Assembly (NCBI RefSeq): GCF_014701235.1
Contig: NZ_AP022873.1
Coordinates: forward strand, 2,294,001-2,358,000
Reading direction: 5' to 3'
Source of the DNA: Dissulfurispira thermophila
Lineage (GTDB): Bacteria; Nitrospirota; Thermodesulfovibrionia; Thermodesulfovibrionales; Dissulfurispiraceae
Length of the DNA: 64,000 nucleotides
Positions 1 to 7,883 of this stretch are shown one piece after another; position 1 is the stretch's first letter, and the number at the start of each line of letters is the position of its first letter. The notes under the pieces were generated by a model. It made no database searches. It was given only the letters and a program-made list of their open reading frames with translations, and was not told where the DNA came from. Both the position numbers and the translations under genes were made by a program.

Positions 1-144
1 TTCGAAATAAAGGTCTCTGAAATATTCATATCAAGATCAAAAGGCATAGCAGGTAAGAATCACATGAGTGCCTTAAACCCTGTATTTATAATCACAGGAG
101 AAAAGGGTGACACATGGGAGAAAAATATTCCCACAGCGAGATAA
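1..144 (+). CDS. cbiT: Cobalt-precorrin C15-methyltransferase (decarboxylating) CbiT, 3' end only
   Basis: Only the last 47 codons are inside the window; frame 1 is open from base 1 to a TAA at 142-144. The residues include SRSK, AGKNHMSALNPV and FIITGEK, which resemble the C-terminal strand of CbiT/CobL-type precorrin methylases, the enzymes that methylate C15 and decarboxylate the C12 acetate in anaerobic cobalamin synthesis. The neighbours are cbiL, cbiF, cbiG and cbiH on the same strand, which supports the assignment. The end overlaps the longest possible start of cbiL. The identification rests on a short tail and its context. Confidence 0.6.
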   Translation, partial: FEIKVSEIFISRSKGIAGKNHMSALNPVFIITGEKGDTWEKNIPTAR

Positions 145-902
145 GTATGATAGGCAGGCTTTATGTCATAGGGGTTGGACCAGGAGACCCTGAGTTACTG
201 ACATTAAAGGGATTCAGGATACTCAGGGAGGTCTCATGTATATGTGTACCAAAAGGAAGAGAGGATGGCAGCAGCCTTGCATTGTCTATAGTGCAAAAGG
301 TTATGAATCTTGATAACAAGGAGATTATCGAAGCCTATTTCCCCATGAGAAAGACGAAGCAGCCCCAAGTTGCAAAAGCAGACCCTTCCATCGTCACATC
401 AGAGTTTCAGGCCTCTGAGCTTGATATGAGATGGCAGGAGACCATAGAAACTATTTGCACCAGATTGAATAAAGGCATTGATATAGCATTCATCACCATC
501 GGAGACCCTACAATTTATAGTACCTTCTTCTATCTATACGATAAACTTCTTGAGCTCAATCCTGAACTCAGGATAGAAATAATCCCTGGTGTATCATCCA
601 TAAATGCCTCGGCAGCAAAGGCAGACATCTCCCTTGGTCTTGCTGATGAGAAGATAGCAATCCTTCCTGCAACTTATACGGATAACATAAAAGATGTCCT
701 TGACAGGTTTGACACCATTGTTCTCATGAAGGTTCACAGGGTATTTGATAAGGTCTTGAACATCCTTGATGAAATGAATCTGACTGATAATGCAGTTTAT
801 GTCTTACGGGCAGGTATGGATGGTGAGAAGATTTTTAAAAATATAAGGGATGTTAAAGAAAGTGACCTCGATTATTTTTCACTGGTAATAATCAAGAAAT
901 GA
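114..902 (+). CDS. cbiL: Cobalt-precorrin-2 C20-methyltransferase CbiL
   Basis: This enzyme transfers a methyl group from SAM to C20 of cobalt-precorrin-2 (factor II) in the anaerobic B12 pathway. The tetrapyrrole-methylase fold shows the N-terminal GVGPGDPELLTLKG loop (residues 20-33), a central GDPTIYST motif near residue 130, and IIPGVSSINASAA near 160. At 262 residues it is slightly longer than usual. The family normally begins at the MIGRLYVIG equivalent, so an ATG at 147, just past the cbiT stop, is a good alternative start. The ATG at 114 has a purine-rich ribosome site (AAGGG) six bases upstream. It overlaps cbiF by four bases. Confidence 0.9.
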   Translation: MGEKYSHSEISMIGRLYVIGVGPGDPELLTLKGFRILREVSCICVPKGREDGSSLALSIVQKVMNLDNKEIIEAYFPMRKTKQPQVAKADPSIVTSEFQASELDMRWQETIETICTRLNKGIDIAFITIGDPTIYSTFFYLYDKLLELNPELRIEIIPGVSSINASAAKADISLGLADEKIAILPATYTDNIKDVLDRFDTIVLMKVHRVFDKVLNILDEMNLTDNAVYVLRAGMDGEKIFKNIRDVKESDLDYFSLVIIKK

Positions 903-1654
903 GCAAGGTATATTTCATAGGCGCAGGACCAGGCGATCCTGAATTGATAACAATTAAAGGCAGAAAAGTCCTTGATAGTGCCGATGTTGTTATTTATGCC
1001 GGGAGCCTTGTTAATCCTGAACTGTTGAAGGGTATAAAGGCAGAGATACATGACTCCTCTAAACTCACTCTCGATGAAATCATAGATGTCATTAAAAATG
1101 CCATCAATAAAAACAAGATAGTTGCGAGATTGCATACAGGCGATACATCCTTTTACAGTGCAATATCAGAACAGATAGAACGATTAAGAAAACTAAATAT
1201 TGAATACGAAGTCATTCCCGGCGTATCTTCAGCAATGGCAGGAGCAGCAATACTCGGGCAAGAACTCACTATACCTGAAATAAGTCAAACAGTTATATTT
1301 ACACGACTCGAAGGGAAAACCCCTGTTCCTGAAAGTGAGAAGTTGAGTGAATTAGCAAAACACAAAGCAACAATGGTAATTTTTTTGAGTGTGGGAATGG
1401 TAGAGAAAGTAAAAGATGAGCTCTTGCAAGGATATTCAGAAAACACACCTATTGTAATTGTGGAAAAAGCTACATGGCCTGAACAGAGGATAATTAGAGG
1501 GATACTTAAAGACATTGACACTGTCGTAAAAGATTCAGGCATAAAGAAGACAGCCTTAATATATGTTGGTGAATCTTTAATGGCATCAGTAAAATCCCTC
1601 GGTAAAGAATCTAAATTGTATGACAAGGATTTCAAACATGGATATAGAGAGTAA
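899..1654 (+). CDS. cbiF: Cobalt-precorrin-4 C11-methyltransferase CbiF
   Basis: This SAM-dependent tetrapyrrole methylase methylates C11 of cobalt-precorrin-4. Motifs are FIGAGPGDPELITIKG at residues 6-21, the CbiF-typical VVIYAGSLVNPELL that follows it, RLHTGDTSFYSAISEQ near 80, and VIPGVSSAMAGAA near 105. The length (251 residues) is normal for CbiF/CobM. Its ATG overlaps the cbiL stop (ATGA), indicating translational coupling. The 3' end overlaps the start of the cbiG-cbiH fusion. Confidence 0.93.
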   Translation: MSKVYFIGAGPGDPELITIKGRKVLDSADVVIYAGSLVNPELLKGIKAEIHDSSKLTLDEIIDVIKNAINKNKIVARLHTGDTSFYSAISEQIERLRKLNIEYEVIPGVSSAMAGAAILGQELTIPEISQTVIFTRLEGKTPVPESEKLSELAKHKATMVIFLSVGMVEKVKDELLQGYSENTPIVIVEKATWPEQRIIRGILKDIDTVVKDSGIKKTALIYVGESLMASVKSLGKESKLYDKDFKHGYRE

Positions 1655-3647
1655 AAAGCAGAAGACAGAAGTCAGAAGTCAGGAGTCAGGGGATAATATT
1701 TTTATCTTTTTTATAACTTTAAATGCTAAGAGGCTTGCTGAAAGTCTAAGGGGGCTTTATCATGATGCCCAGATCCTGAAATTTAAATCAGAAACTGTCT
1801 CTGAAGTATGGAACAAAGGCAGAAGTCTCATTTTCATAATGGCAACAGGCATTGTGGTAAGGACCATTGCCCCTCTTATAAAAGACAAAAAGACGGACCC
1901 GGCGGTTGTTGTCTTAGATGAGAAAGGGAAATTTGCTATAAGCCTTTTGAGCGGACATCTTGGTGGAGCAAATGAAATGGCAAGAGAGATTGCAGGGTTT
2001 CTCGGAGCCAAGGCAGTCATTACCACCTCATCGGATATAAATAACCTTCCCTCCATAGACCTCTGGGCAAAAGGAAATGGCCTGTTAATTGAGAATGAAG
2101 ACCTGTTACCACGGGTTAGCACTGATTTAATAAATAATGGGAGTTTAAAGGTTTATTCAGATATTGAGATAGAATTACCAGATGAGTTTAAAAAGGTATC
2201 AAGAACTGAAGAGGCAGATATTGTCATTACTAATTCTTCAGTCTTTAGCACCTTTACCCCAAAAAATCTCAGGATTTTTTGGGGACCTCGTCTTCAGCCT
2301 TCAGCCTTAATATTGAGACCGAAAAATCTTGTCCTTGGAATTGGCTGTAATAGCGGCACGACTGCAGAAGAGATAGAAGAGGCAGTCCGTTCAGTCCTTA
2401 ATGAAAACAACCTGTCATTTCTATCTATCCATTCAATTGCAACTATAGATATAAAGGCTAATGAAAAGGGTCTAAAGGAATTTTCAGAAAAATATGATTT
2501 CAAAATAAACATTTATACACCTGATGAGTTAAATGCAGTAGTCAGCCTTTATCCTTCATCATTCAGCCTTTCAGATGCAGCATTTAATGCAACAGGTGCA
2601 TATGCAGTTGCTGAGCCAGCAGCACTCCTTGGAGCGCAGGGGGGACTCTGTCCCTCCCGCGTGACCCCTGATAAAACAATGGGGAACCTTCGTCCTAAAC
2701 TCCTTGTGTCAAAACATAAGATCGGAAATGTGACAGTAGCAGTAGCAGAATACAGTGTTATAGATGGAGTGGAGAATGACAGATGGGGTCCCCAGAAAGT
2801 CGTAGAATTTCTGGGGAGGGTCGCATCAGAAATTAAGAGACCAAAGCTCTATATTGTCGGCACAGGGCCTGGAGGAATAGAACATATAACCCCCTATGCG
2901 CAGGATGCCATAAGAAAGTCAGATGTAATTGTTGGATATGGAACATATCTCGATCTGATAAAGGATTTAATTAAAGATAAAGAGGTTGTTTCAACTGGCA
3001 TGACGCAGGAGATTGATAGGTGCAAAAAAGCAATTGAACTTGCACTATCAGGAAAGACTGTATCTGTAATAAGCGGAGGCGACCCTGGTATATATGCAAT
3101 GGCAGGTCTGGTGTTTGAGGTCATTAAAGAGCGTGATGGGTTATCAGTAATCAGTAATCAGTTAAAAGATTTAAATCCATTACCCATCACCCATTACCCA
3201 TCACTTTCTGTTGAGGTTATCCCTGGCATATCTGCTCTGAATGCCTGTGCTGCAAGACTCGGTGCACCACTCATGCATGACTTTGCAGTAATAAGCCTTT
3301 CAGACAGGCTCACAGATTGGGATTTAATAGAGAAAAGACTCATCGCTGCAGCAATGTCAGACTTTGTAACGGTTATATATAATCCTAAGAGCATGGGAAG
3401 GCCTGGGCATATTAATAGAGCAAGGGATATATTCCTCAGACACAGAAGCACCGAAACACCTGTAGGCATAGTAAAGGGTGCAATGAGAGAAAATGAAAAA
3501 ATCATTATCACAAATCTAAGAGACATGCTTAATTATGACATTGATATGCAAACAACAGTAATCATAGGAAACTCCCAGACATTCATCTGGAACAATTACA
3601 TGATTACGCCGAGGGGATATGAGAAAAAGTTCGAGAATGCAACATAG
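1638..3647 (+). CDS. cbiGH: CbiG-CbiH fusion: cobalt-precorrin-5A hydrolase / cobalt-precorrin-3B C17-methyltransferase
   Basis: The N-terminal half is CbiG, which opens the delta-lactone and releases acetaldehyde; it shows LSGHLGGANEMAREIA, ITTSSDINNLPSIDLWA and a CbiG C-terminal domain (LVLGIGCNSGTTAEEI). The C-terminal half is CbiH, starting at LYIVGTGPGGIEHITPYA and containing GGDPGIYAMAG and VIPGISALNACAA. An ATG at 1620 would lengthen it by six residues, but 1638 has an AAGGA site eight bases upstream. Odd points are that the first residues and an insert before VEVIPG are encoded by 7-bp tandem repeats (1660-1694, 3143-3163, 3180-3204). CbiG and CbiH act close together in the pathway. 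Confidence 0.9.
   Translation: MDIESKKQKTEVRSQESGDNIFIFFITLNAKRLAESLRGLYHDAQILKFKSETVSEVWNKGRSLIFIMATGIVVRTIAPLIKDKKTDPAVVVLDEKGKFAISLLSGHLGGANEMAREIAGFLGAKAVITTSSDINNLPSIDLWAKGNGLLIENEDLLPRVSTDLINNGSLKVYSDIEIELPDEFKKVSRTEEADIVITNSSVFSTFTPKNLRIFWGPRLQPSALILRPKNLVLGIGCNSGTTAEEIEEAVRSVLNENNLSFLSIHSIATIDIKANEKGLKEFSEKYDFKINIYTPDELNAVVSLYPSSFSLSDAAFNATGAYAVAEPAALLGAQGGLCPSRVTPDKTMGNLRPKLLVSKHKIGNVTVAVAEYSVIDGVENDRWGPQKVVEFLGRVASEIKRPKLYIVGTGPGGIEHITPYAQDAIRKSDVIVGYGTYLDLIKDLIKDKEVVSTGMTQEIDRCKKAIELALSGKTVSVISGGDPGIYAMAGLVFEVIKERDGLSVISNQLKDLNPLPITHYPSLSVEVIPGISALNACAARLGAPLMHDFAVISLSDRLTDWDLIEKRLIAAAMSDFVTVIYNPKSMGRPGHINRARDIFLRHRSTETPVGIVKGAMRENEKIIITNLRDMLNYDIDMQTTVIIGNSQTFIWNNYMITPRGYEKKFENAT
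1660..1694 (+). repeat. Heptanucleotide array inside cbiG (five units)
   Basis: Five consecutive 7-bp units (AGAAGAC, AGAAGTC, AGAAGTC, AGGAGTC, AGGGGAT) lie at the 5' end of the reading frame. They encode a hydrophilic Lys/Glu/Arg/Gln-rich stretch between the start codon and the first beta strand of the CbiG domain. Confidence 0.85.
3143..3204 (+). repeat. Two heptanucleotide arrays inside the CbiH domain
   Basis: Three ATCAGT(A/T) units (3143-3163) and three and a half TTACCCA/TCACCCA units (3180-3204) lie close together. They encode an insert of roughly 20 residues between the GDPG-containing segment and VEVIPGISALNA. As far as I recall, CbiH proteins have only a few residues there. The reading frame is kept. 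Confidence 0.8.
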
Positions 3648-4974
3648 CTCGGAAGGGCAGAAGGAAAAAACTTCCGTACTTCCGCACATCCGATCTTCCG
3701 CGCTATGTGACTCCAGAGCTAAGATTGCCTTTTTATGGGATGAATCGTTTCTCTGGGGACTGATGGCATATAAGGCCTTAAAGGCAAATAACCTGTCTTT
3801 TGAGCTTATAACTTCTGAGGATATAAGAAAAGGCTGTCTTAAGGATTACAAGATGCTCTTTGTTCCTGGCGGTTGGGCATCGAATAAATTAAAAACACTT
3901 GGCAATGAAGGAATAAATGAAATAAGGAATTTTGTGAATAGAGGCGGAAATTATCTGGGTTTTTGCGGAGGGGCTGGTCTTGCAACACTTGACGGCATAG
4001 GACTTTTAAACATAAAGAGGATGCCCACAGGCCAGAGAGTGCCGAGTTTCAGTGGAAGGATTTATCTGAATATAAATGAACATCCTGTATGGAATAGCCT
4101 TGAGCCTTCAGCCTTCAGCCTTCAGCCTATTTTTCACGCATGGTGGCCATCTCAGTTTTTAATAAAAGACAAAGACATTAAAATACTTGCCACATACGGA
4201 GATGCCTTACCTGATTCATTCAGTTCAGATTTGAATGTTGGAGATGTGCAAGCCAACAGGGGCTGGTCAGAACTGGAAGATGCATATAAAATCAATCTCA
4301 ATCCAGATAGATTGAAAAATGAGCCAGCCATAGTAGAAGGCAATTTTGGCAAAGGAAAGGTTATTCTATCACTAATCCACTTTGACACGCCAGACGATGA
4401 AAATGGAGCAGCAGTCTTAAAGAATTTGTGGAAATACCTTGGGGGAACAGAAATGCAAGAGAGCAGAAAAACAGAGATAAAGACTTCCGATCCCCTGAGT
4501 TTCCAAACCTCCGAGCTTGTAGCTTACATCGAGAACACCGTTGATGACCTTATATCTCTTGGCATTCGCAATTTTCTCTGGTTCTGGAGAAATCCGATGC
4601 TTTTACAGTGGCGGAGAGGAGTAAGAGGGCTTGAATACTGCACATTACATATAATAGTAAAAGAAATCGCAGAAATGCTTAAAAAACAGCATACAGAATA
4701 TAGCATACAGGATATAGACTTAGACAAAATCAAAGAATTACTCATACCATTTGTAGAAAAAGCAAAACAACTTCTGATAATGGAGAGAATTGCTATGCAA
4801 AATGGATATATTACATACGAAAAATGTAATAACCCTCAAATACAGAACATGCGAATAGAGCTTTTTGGAAACTCAAAGAGTCATGGTGGATTATTCAAAA
4901 AACTCATAGATGAATTAGATAACAATTTATACATATTATTAAAAAAAACAGGAGGACATAATGACGCAAATTGA
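3619..4974 (+). CDS. Glutamine-amidotransferase-like (BPL_N-type) protein in the cobalamin operon, function unknown
   Basis: About residues 33-230 look like the amidotransferase-like fold of biotin-protein-ligase N-terminal (BPL_N) proteins: KIAFLWDES, MLFVPGGWASNKL, and GGNYLGFCGGAGLA with a cysteine at the nucleophile elbow, then VWNSL, FHAWWPSQF and GKGKVILSLIHFDTPDD. The C-terminal 170 residues are helical and unrecognised. The first 30 residues are low-complexity and partly encoded by 8-bp repeats (3671-3700); a second array sits at 4097-4131. It overlaps the fusion gene by 29 bases and the ThiC-family gene by 14. Placement suggests a role linked to tetrapyrrole or lower-ligand synthesis, but nothing in the sequence proves it. 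Confidence 0.6.
   Translation: MRKSSRMQHSSEGQKEKTSVLPHIRSSALCDSRAKIAFLWDESFLWGLMAYKALKANNLSFELITSEDIRKGCLKDYKMLFVPGGWASNKLKTLGNEGINEIRNFVNRGGNYLGFCGGAGLATLDGIGLLNIKRMPTGQRVPSFSGRIYLNINEHPVWNSLEPSAFSLQPIFHAWWPSQFLIKDKDIKILATYGDALPDSFSSDLNVGDVQANRGWSELEDAYKINLNPDRLKNEPAIVEGNFGKGKVILSLIHFDTPDDENGAAVLKNLWKYLGGTEMQESRKTEIKTSDPLSFQTSELVAYIENTVDDLISLGIRNFLWFWRNPMLLQWRRGVRGLEYCTLHIIVKEIAEMLKKQHTEYSIQDIDLDKIKELLIPFVEKAKQLLIMERIAMQNGYITYEKCNNPQIQNMRIELFGNSKSHGGLFKKLIDELDNNLYILLKKTGGHNDAN
4097..4131 (+). repeat. Heptanucleotide array GCCTTCA (five units) inside a coding region
   Basis: Units GCCTTGA, GCCTTCA, GCCTTCA, GCCTTCA and GCCTATT run head to tail within the amidotransferase-like gene. They encode a Glu-Pro-Ser-Ala-Phe-Ser-Leu-Gln run. 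The same unit occurs at 2292-2310 in the cbiG part of the fusion gene. Confidence 0.85.
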
Positions 4975-6262
4975 AAAGGCAGCAAATGGAGAACTCACAG
5001 CCGAGATAATAAAGGTAGCAACAGATGAAGGGCTTGAGCCTGAAATTATAAAGGCACGTGTTGCAGCAGGAAAAATCGTAATCCCTTCTAATAAAAACAG
5101 AAAGCAGAAAATCGTGGGCATAGGCAAAGGACTCCGCACAAAGATAAATGCATCTATTGGCACATCAACAGACATTGCAGACCTTCTTATGGAGGTAAAA
5201 AAAGCAAGGATTGCTGAGCAGTACGGTGCTGATACACTCATGGATTTAAGCGTTGGAGGTGATATTCGAGGAATTAGAAGGGCTGTCATGGAGACTGTTG
5301 ACCTCCCTGTAGGTACTGTTCCCCTTTATGAGGCATTTGCAATTGCTATAGAGAAATATGGTGGAGCTGTAAACATGCCCGAAGAGTTATTATGGGATAT
5401 ACTGGAAATGCAGTGCGAAGAAGGAGTTGCATTTATGGCAATACACTGCGGCATTAATCTCATGACTATAGACCGCCTAAAAAAACAAGGTTATCGTTAT
5501 GGAGGATTAGTATCAAAAGGTGGCTCATATCTCACAGCATGGATGCTTCATAATAACAAAGAAAACCCTTTATATGAGAAATTTGACAGGGTCGTTGAAA
5601 TATTGAAAAAACATGATGTTGTATTGAGCCTCGGAAATGGCTTTAGAGCAGGCGCAATACATGATTCATCAGATAGGGTACAGATTCAAGAACTGATAAT
5701 CAACTGCGAACTCGCAGAGATAGGAAAAAGCATGGGATGTCAGACAATGGTAGAAGGACCAGGGCATATCCCTATTGACGAAATAGAGGCTAATGTGATC
5801 CTTGAAAAAAAGATGAGTGGAGAATCGCCATTTTATATGTTAGGCCCTATAACTACTGATATTGCACCTGGATACGATCATATAACATCAGCTATCGGTG
5901 CGGCACTTTCATCAGCTTATGGCGCTGATTTTATTTGCTATGTCACTCCTGCAGAGCATCTGGGATTGCCTTTTCCTGAAGATGTTAAACAGGGTGTTAT
6001 TGCAGCAAGGATTGCTGCACACATCGGCGATATGGTGAAGCTAAGGAAACGAGACAAAGACAAAGAGATGTCTATTGCAAGAAGAGACCTCAACTGGCAT
6101 AAGCAGTTTGAGTTGGCAATCACAAAAGATGAAGCGGTAAGGATCAGAGACGAGAGACAACCTTCAGCCGAAGACTCATGCACTATGTGCGGGCAGTTCT
6201 GCGCATCAAGAATTTTGAAGGGTATGTTTGATACCGAGATAAGGAGCGGGGGAAAGTGCTAA
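4961..6262 (+). CDS. thiC: ThiC-family radical-SAM enzyme: phosphomethylpyrimidine synthase ThiC or 5-hydroxybenzimidazole synthase BzaF
   Basis: ThiC-family enzymes rearrange aminoimidazole ribotide. ThiC gives the thiamine pyrimidine; BzaF gives 5-hydroxybenzimidazole, a B12 lower-ligand precursor in anaerobes. Seen here are MDLSVGGDIRGIRRAV, MAIHCGINL, VSKGGSYL, MVEGPGHIPIDEIEAN, LGPITTDIAPGYDHI, CYVTPAEHLGLP, and the C-terminal cluster cysteines C407-X2-C410-X3-C414. The loop normally read as SLGDGLRPG in ThiC is SLGNGFRAG here. The gene is the last in a cobalamin operon, has a strong AGGAGG site, overlaps the preceding gene, and shows no obvious thiamine riboswitch. These points lean toward BzaF. 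The family call is firm and the product is not. Confidence 0.85.
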   Translation: MTQIEKAANGELTAEIIKVATDEGLEPEIIKARVAAGKIVIPSNKNRKQKIVGIGKGLRTKINASIGTSTDIADLLMEVKKARIAEQYGADTLMDLSVGGDIRGIRRAVMETVDLPVGTVPLYEAFAIAIEKYGGAVNMPEELLWDILEMQCEEGVAFMAIHCGINLMTIDRLKKQGYRYGGLVSKGGSYLTAWMLHNNKENPLYEKFDRVVEILKKHDVVLSLGNGFRAGAIHDSSDRVQIQELIINCELAEIGKSMGCQTMVEGPGHIPIDEIEANVILEKKMSGESPFYMLGPITTDIAPGYDHITSAIGAALSSAYGADFICYVTPAEHLGLPFPEDVKQGVIAARIAAHIGDMVKLRKRDKDKEMSIARRDLNWHKQFELAITKDEAVRIRDERQPSAEDSCTMCGQFCASRILKGMFDTEIRSGGKC

Positions 6263-6323
6263 AGCACAGAAGATTTAATAAAGTCATATGGTTTTTTAAT
6301 TACTGAATTAGCAGATTTTTTTA

Positions 6324-6353
6324 TTGACAAGTATAGCTTATAATTGGTATAAA
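6324..6353 (+). promoter_or_regulatory. Sigma-70 type promoter with extended -10, for the dsrHEF-tusA operon
   Basis: TTGACA at 6324-6329 and TATAAA at 6348-6353 are separated by 18 bases, with TGG directly before the -10 (extended -10). It lies in the 205-base gap after the ThiC-family gene and about 115 bases ahead of the dsrH-like start, leaving a long leader. Confidence 0.6.
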
Positions 6354-6467
6354 GTCATACTTGTGCAGTAATTTTCATTATGGATTTATGACATTTATTT
6401 GCTGCTATATTTTGCAAATACAGTCTGCATGTCAGACTTTTAAATTCATAAAATAGGAGGTGTTAAG

Positions 6468-6764
6468 ATGAAACTTGGTGTCTTTATGAGTGATTTCAGG
6501 ACAGGGTCTGATATCATCGACAGGCTGAATGCTGAAAAACTTGGTATTATCTTCGTTGGCAACGGTATCTATCACGCAACCGTCAAGGAAAATGGCAAAA
6601 CATCCAATGTCCTCGACAAATCAGCAACTTTTTATGCTCTTACAGAAGACCTCGAAAGCAGGGGTTTTAGTTCTGCAAACCTGGACAGCCGTGTAAAGCC
6701 TGTCACTTATAGTGATGTAGTTGACCTTATTTTCAATGATTATGAAAAAATAATATGGATATAG
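6468..6764 (+). CDS. dsrH: DsrH/TusB-like sulfur-relay protein
   Basis: A 98-residue protein of the DsrH/TusB fold, part of the DsrEFH complex that receives persulfide sulfur and passes it to TusA and DsrC. Seen are VGNGIYHATV, TFYALTEDLESRGF and a C-terminal VTYSDVVDLI followed by a tryptophan, the pattern of TusB/DsrH. There is no cysteine anywhere in the protein, so the sulfur-binding cysteine of the Allochromatium protein (Cys20) is missing. It has a good AGGAGG site and starts a run of four co-directional genes. Gene order (H before E and F) differs from the usual dsrEFH. Confidence 0.65.
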   Translation: MKLGVFMSDFRTGSDIIDRLNAEKLGIIFVGNGIYHATVKENGKTSNVLDKSATFYALTEDLESRGFSSANLDSRVKPVTYSDVVDLIFNDYEKIIWI

Positions 6765-6780
6765 GAGGAAGGAGGCAATT

Positions 6781-7143
6781 ATGGGAAAATTGACTATAGG
6801 CTGCTTTGCATCACTAGTCGGCTCTGTATCTTTAGACTTTGCAGTCAAACTTTCAGATGCAGCAGTTAAAAAAGGGCACAAAGTAGATTTATGGGTATCA
6901 GGAAACGCCACAATGTTATCAAAAAAAGGGCAAAAGGCATTTAAAGATTATTCACACCTTGCCAAAACACTGACAGAACTCTTTGCAACAGGGAATTTTC
7001 AGGCAACCGCATGCGAGGCATGTGCAGAAGCAAGGGGCTATCATAAGGATGACACAATGGAAGGCTGGAAAAGACACAGCATGGACTGGTATCTTGCAAG
7101 CTGTTTCAGTGCAGATAGAGTCCTTCATATAGGAGGTGATTAA
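6781..7143 (+). CDS. dsrE: DsrE-like sulfurtransferase subunit
   Basis: A 120-residue DsrE-family protein. The N-terminal strand (LTIGCFASLVGS) and helix are followed by KVDLWVSGNATM and ATACEACAEARGY. The first cysteine of the latter motif is residue 78, the same position as the sulfur-accepting Cys78 known for Allochromatium DsrE; a second cysteine is at 81. It probably exchanges sulfur with TusA and DsrC in the cytoplasm. It is 16 bases behind the DsrH-like gene, with a GGAGG site, and its stop sits just after the ribosome site of the next gene. Confidence 0.75.
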   Translation: MGKLTIGCFASLVGSVSLDFAVKLSDAAVKKGHKVDLWVSGNATMLSKKGQKAFKDYSHLAKTLTELFATGNFQATACEACAEARGYHKDDTMEGWKRHSMDWYLASCFSADRVLHIGGD

Positions 7144-7144
7144 T

Positions 7145-7558
7145 ATGGCAACAAAAAGACTCGGCTTCATAGTAAGGTCACTTCCATACAAAACAGAGGC
7201 TTCAAGACTTGCAATGACTCATGCAATAGCAAGTCAGACAGTAGAGATATATCTCGAAGATGGTGATATGGTTGAGCCTGTTGTATGCTTTATTGGAGAT
7301 GGCGTACTCAACTGCCTCAAAAGTCAACAGGCAATGAAACACTATGGCATAACAAGCCTTGAGCAGCATGTAAAGAATGGACTCCTCCTTGACTTAAAGA
7401 TAATGATATGCAAAGAAGACATTGAAAAATTGGGCATTAAAGAAGACTCCTTGATAATGGATGCAGAGGATATTGGAGGAGAAACAAAGGCACAGATAGT
7501 GCCTTATAGCGAAATTCAAAAAGAGATGGACTCTGTAGACCATCTCTTGTTCTGTTAA
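7145..7558 (+). CDS. dsrF: DsrF/TusC-like sulfurtransferase subunit
   Basis: The protein (137 residues from this start) shows the TusC/DsrF pattern: a basic N-terminus followed by LGFIVRSLPYKTEASRLAM, a central CFIGDGVLNCLKSQQ and a C-terminal VDHLLFC. DsrF is the structural partner of DsrE and DsrH in the heterohexamer. A GTG at 7136 would extend it by three residues but lies inside the AGGAGGTGAT ribosome site, so the ATG at 7145 is the start. It follows dsrE after one base. Confidence 0.72.
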   Translation: MATKRLGFIVRSLPYKTEASRLAMTHAIASQTVEIYLEDGDMVEPVVCFIGDGVLNCLKSQQAMKHYGITSLEQHVKNGLLLDLKIMICKEDIEKLGIKEDSLIMDAEDIGGETKAQIVPYSEIQKEMDSVDHLLFC

Positions 7559-7579
7559 AATAACTTTCAGGAGGAAAAA

Positions 7580-7828
7580 ATGGCTCTAAAAGATCAAACA
7601 CCAACAGAGACCCTTGATGTTCTGGGAAGGGTATGTCCTTACCCGCTTGTTCTTACAAAAAAACAACTCGAGAAAATGGCCAGTGGCTCTATTCTCAAAA
7701 TTCTATGCGATGCCCCTGCATCTGCTGAAGACTCTATCCCGAGATTTGCTGAAAAACAAGGCTATGAGTTTGAATCAGTAAAGTTAGAGGATAAAGGCTA
7801 CTGGGAGCTGTATATCAAGAAAAGTTAA
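7580..7828 (+). CDS. tusA: Sulfur carrier protein TusA
   Basis: An 82-residue TusA/SirA-family carrier. The defining CPYP motif is present (GRVCPYPLVLTKKQLEKM, cysteine near residue 19), followed by the short beta strand LKILCDAPASAEDSIPRFAEKQGYEF. TusA carries persulfide sulfur between sulfurtransferases, DsrEFH and DsrC. It is the last gene of the operon, with AGGAGG upstream and a strong terminator 12 bases after its stop. Confidence 0.92.
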   Translation: MALKDQTPTETLDVLGRVCPYPLVLTKKQLEKMASGSILKILCDAPASAEDSIPRFAEKQGYEFESVKLEDKGYWELYIKKS

Positions 7829-7833
7829 TAAAT

Positions 7834-7870
7834 AAAAAAAGGCGGCTGGAAATTCCAGCCGCCTTTTTTT
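7834..7870. terminator. Bidirectional rho-independent terminator between convergent tusA and the ferredoxin gene
   Basis: A perfect stem GGCGGCTGG (7841-7849) / CCAGCCGCC (7855-7863) has a 5-base loop. It is preceded by seven A (7834-7840) and followed by seven T (7864-7870), so it can end transcription on both strands. Confidence 0.95.
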
Positions 7871-7883
7871 ATCGCTCACACCA

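Noticed and set aside
4800-4974. TPP riboswitch ahead of the ThiC-family gene
   Set aside because: The upstream sequence is coding and I find no CTGAGA-type THI-box core there by eye.
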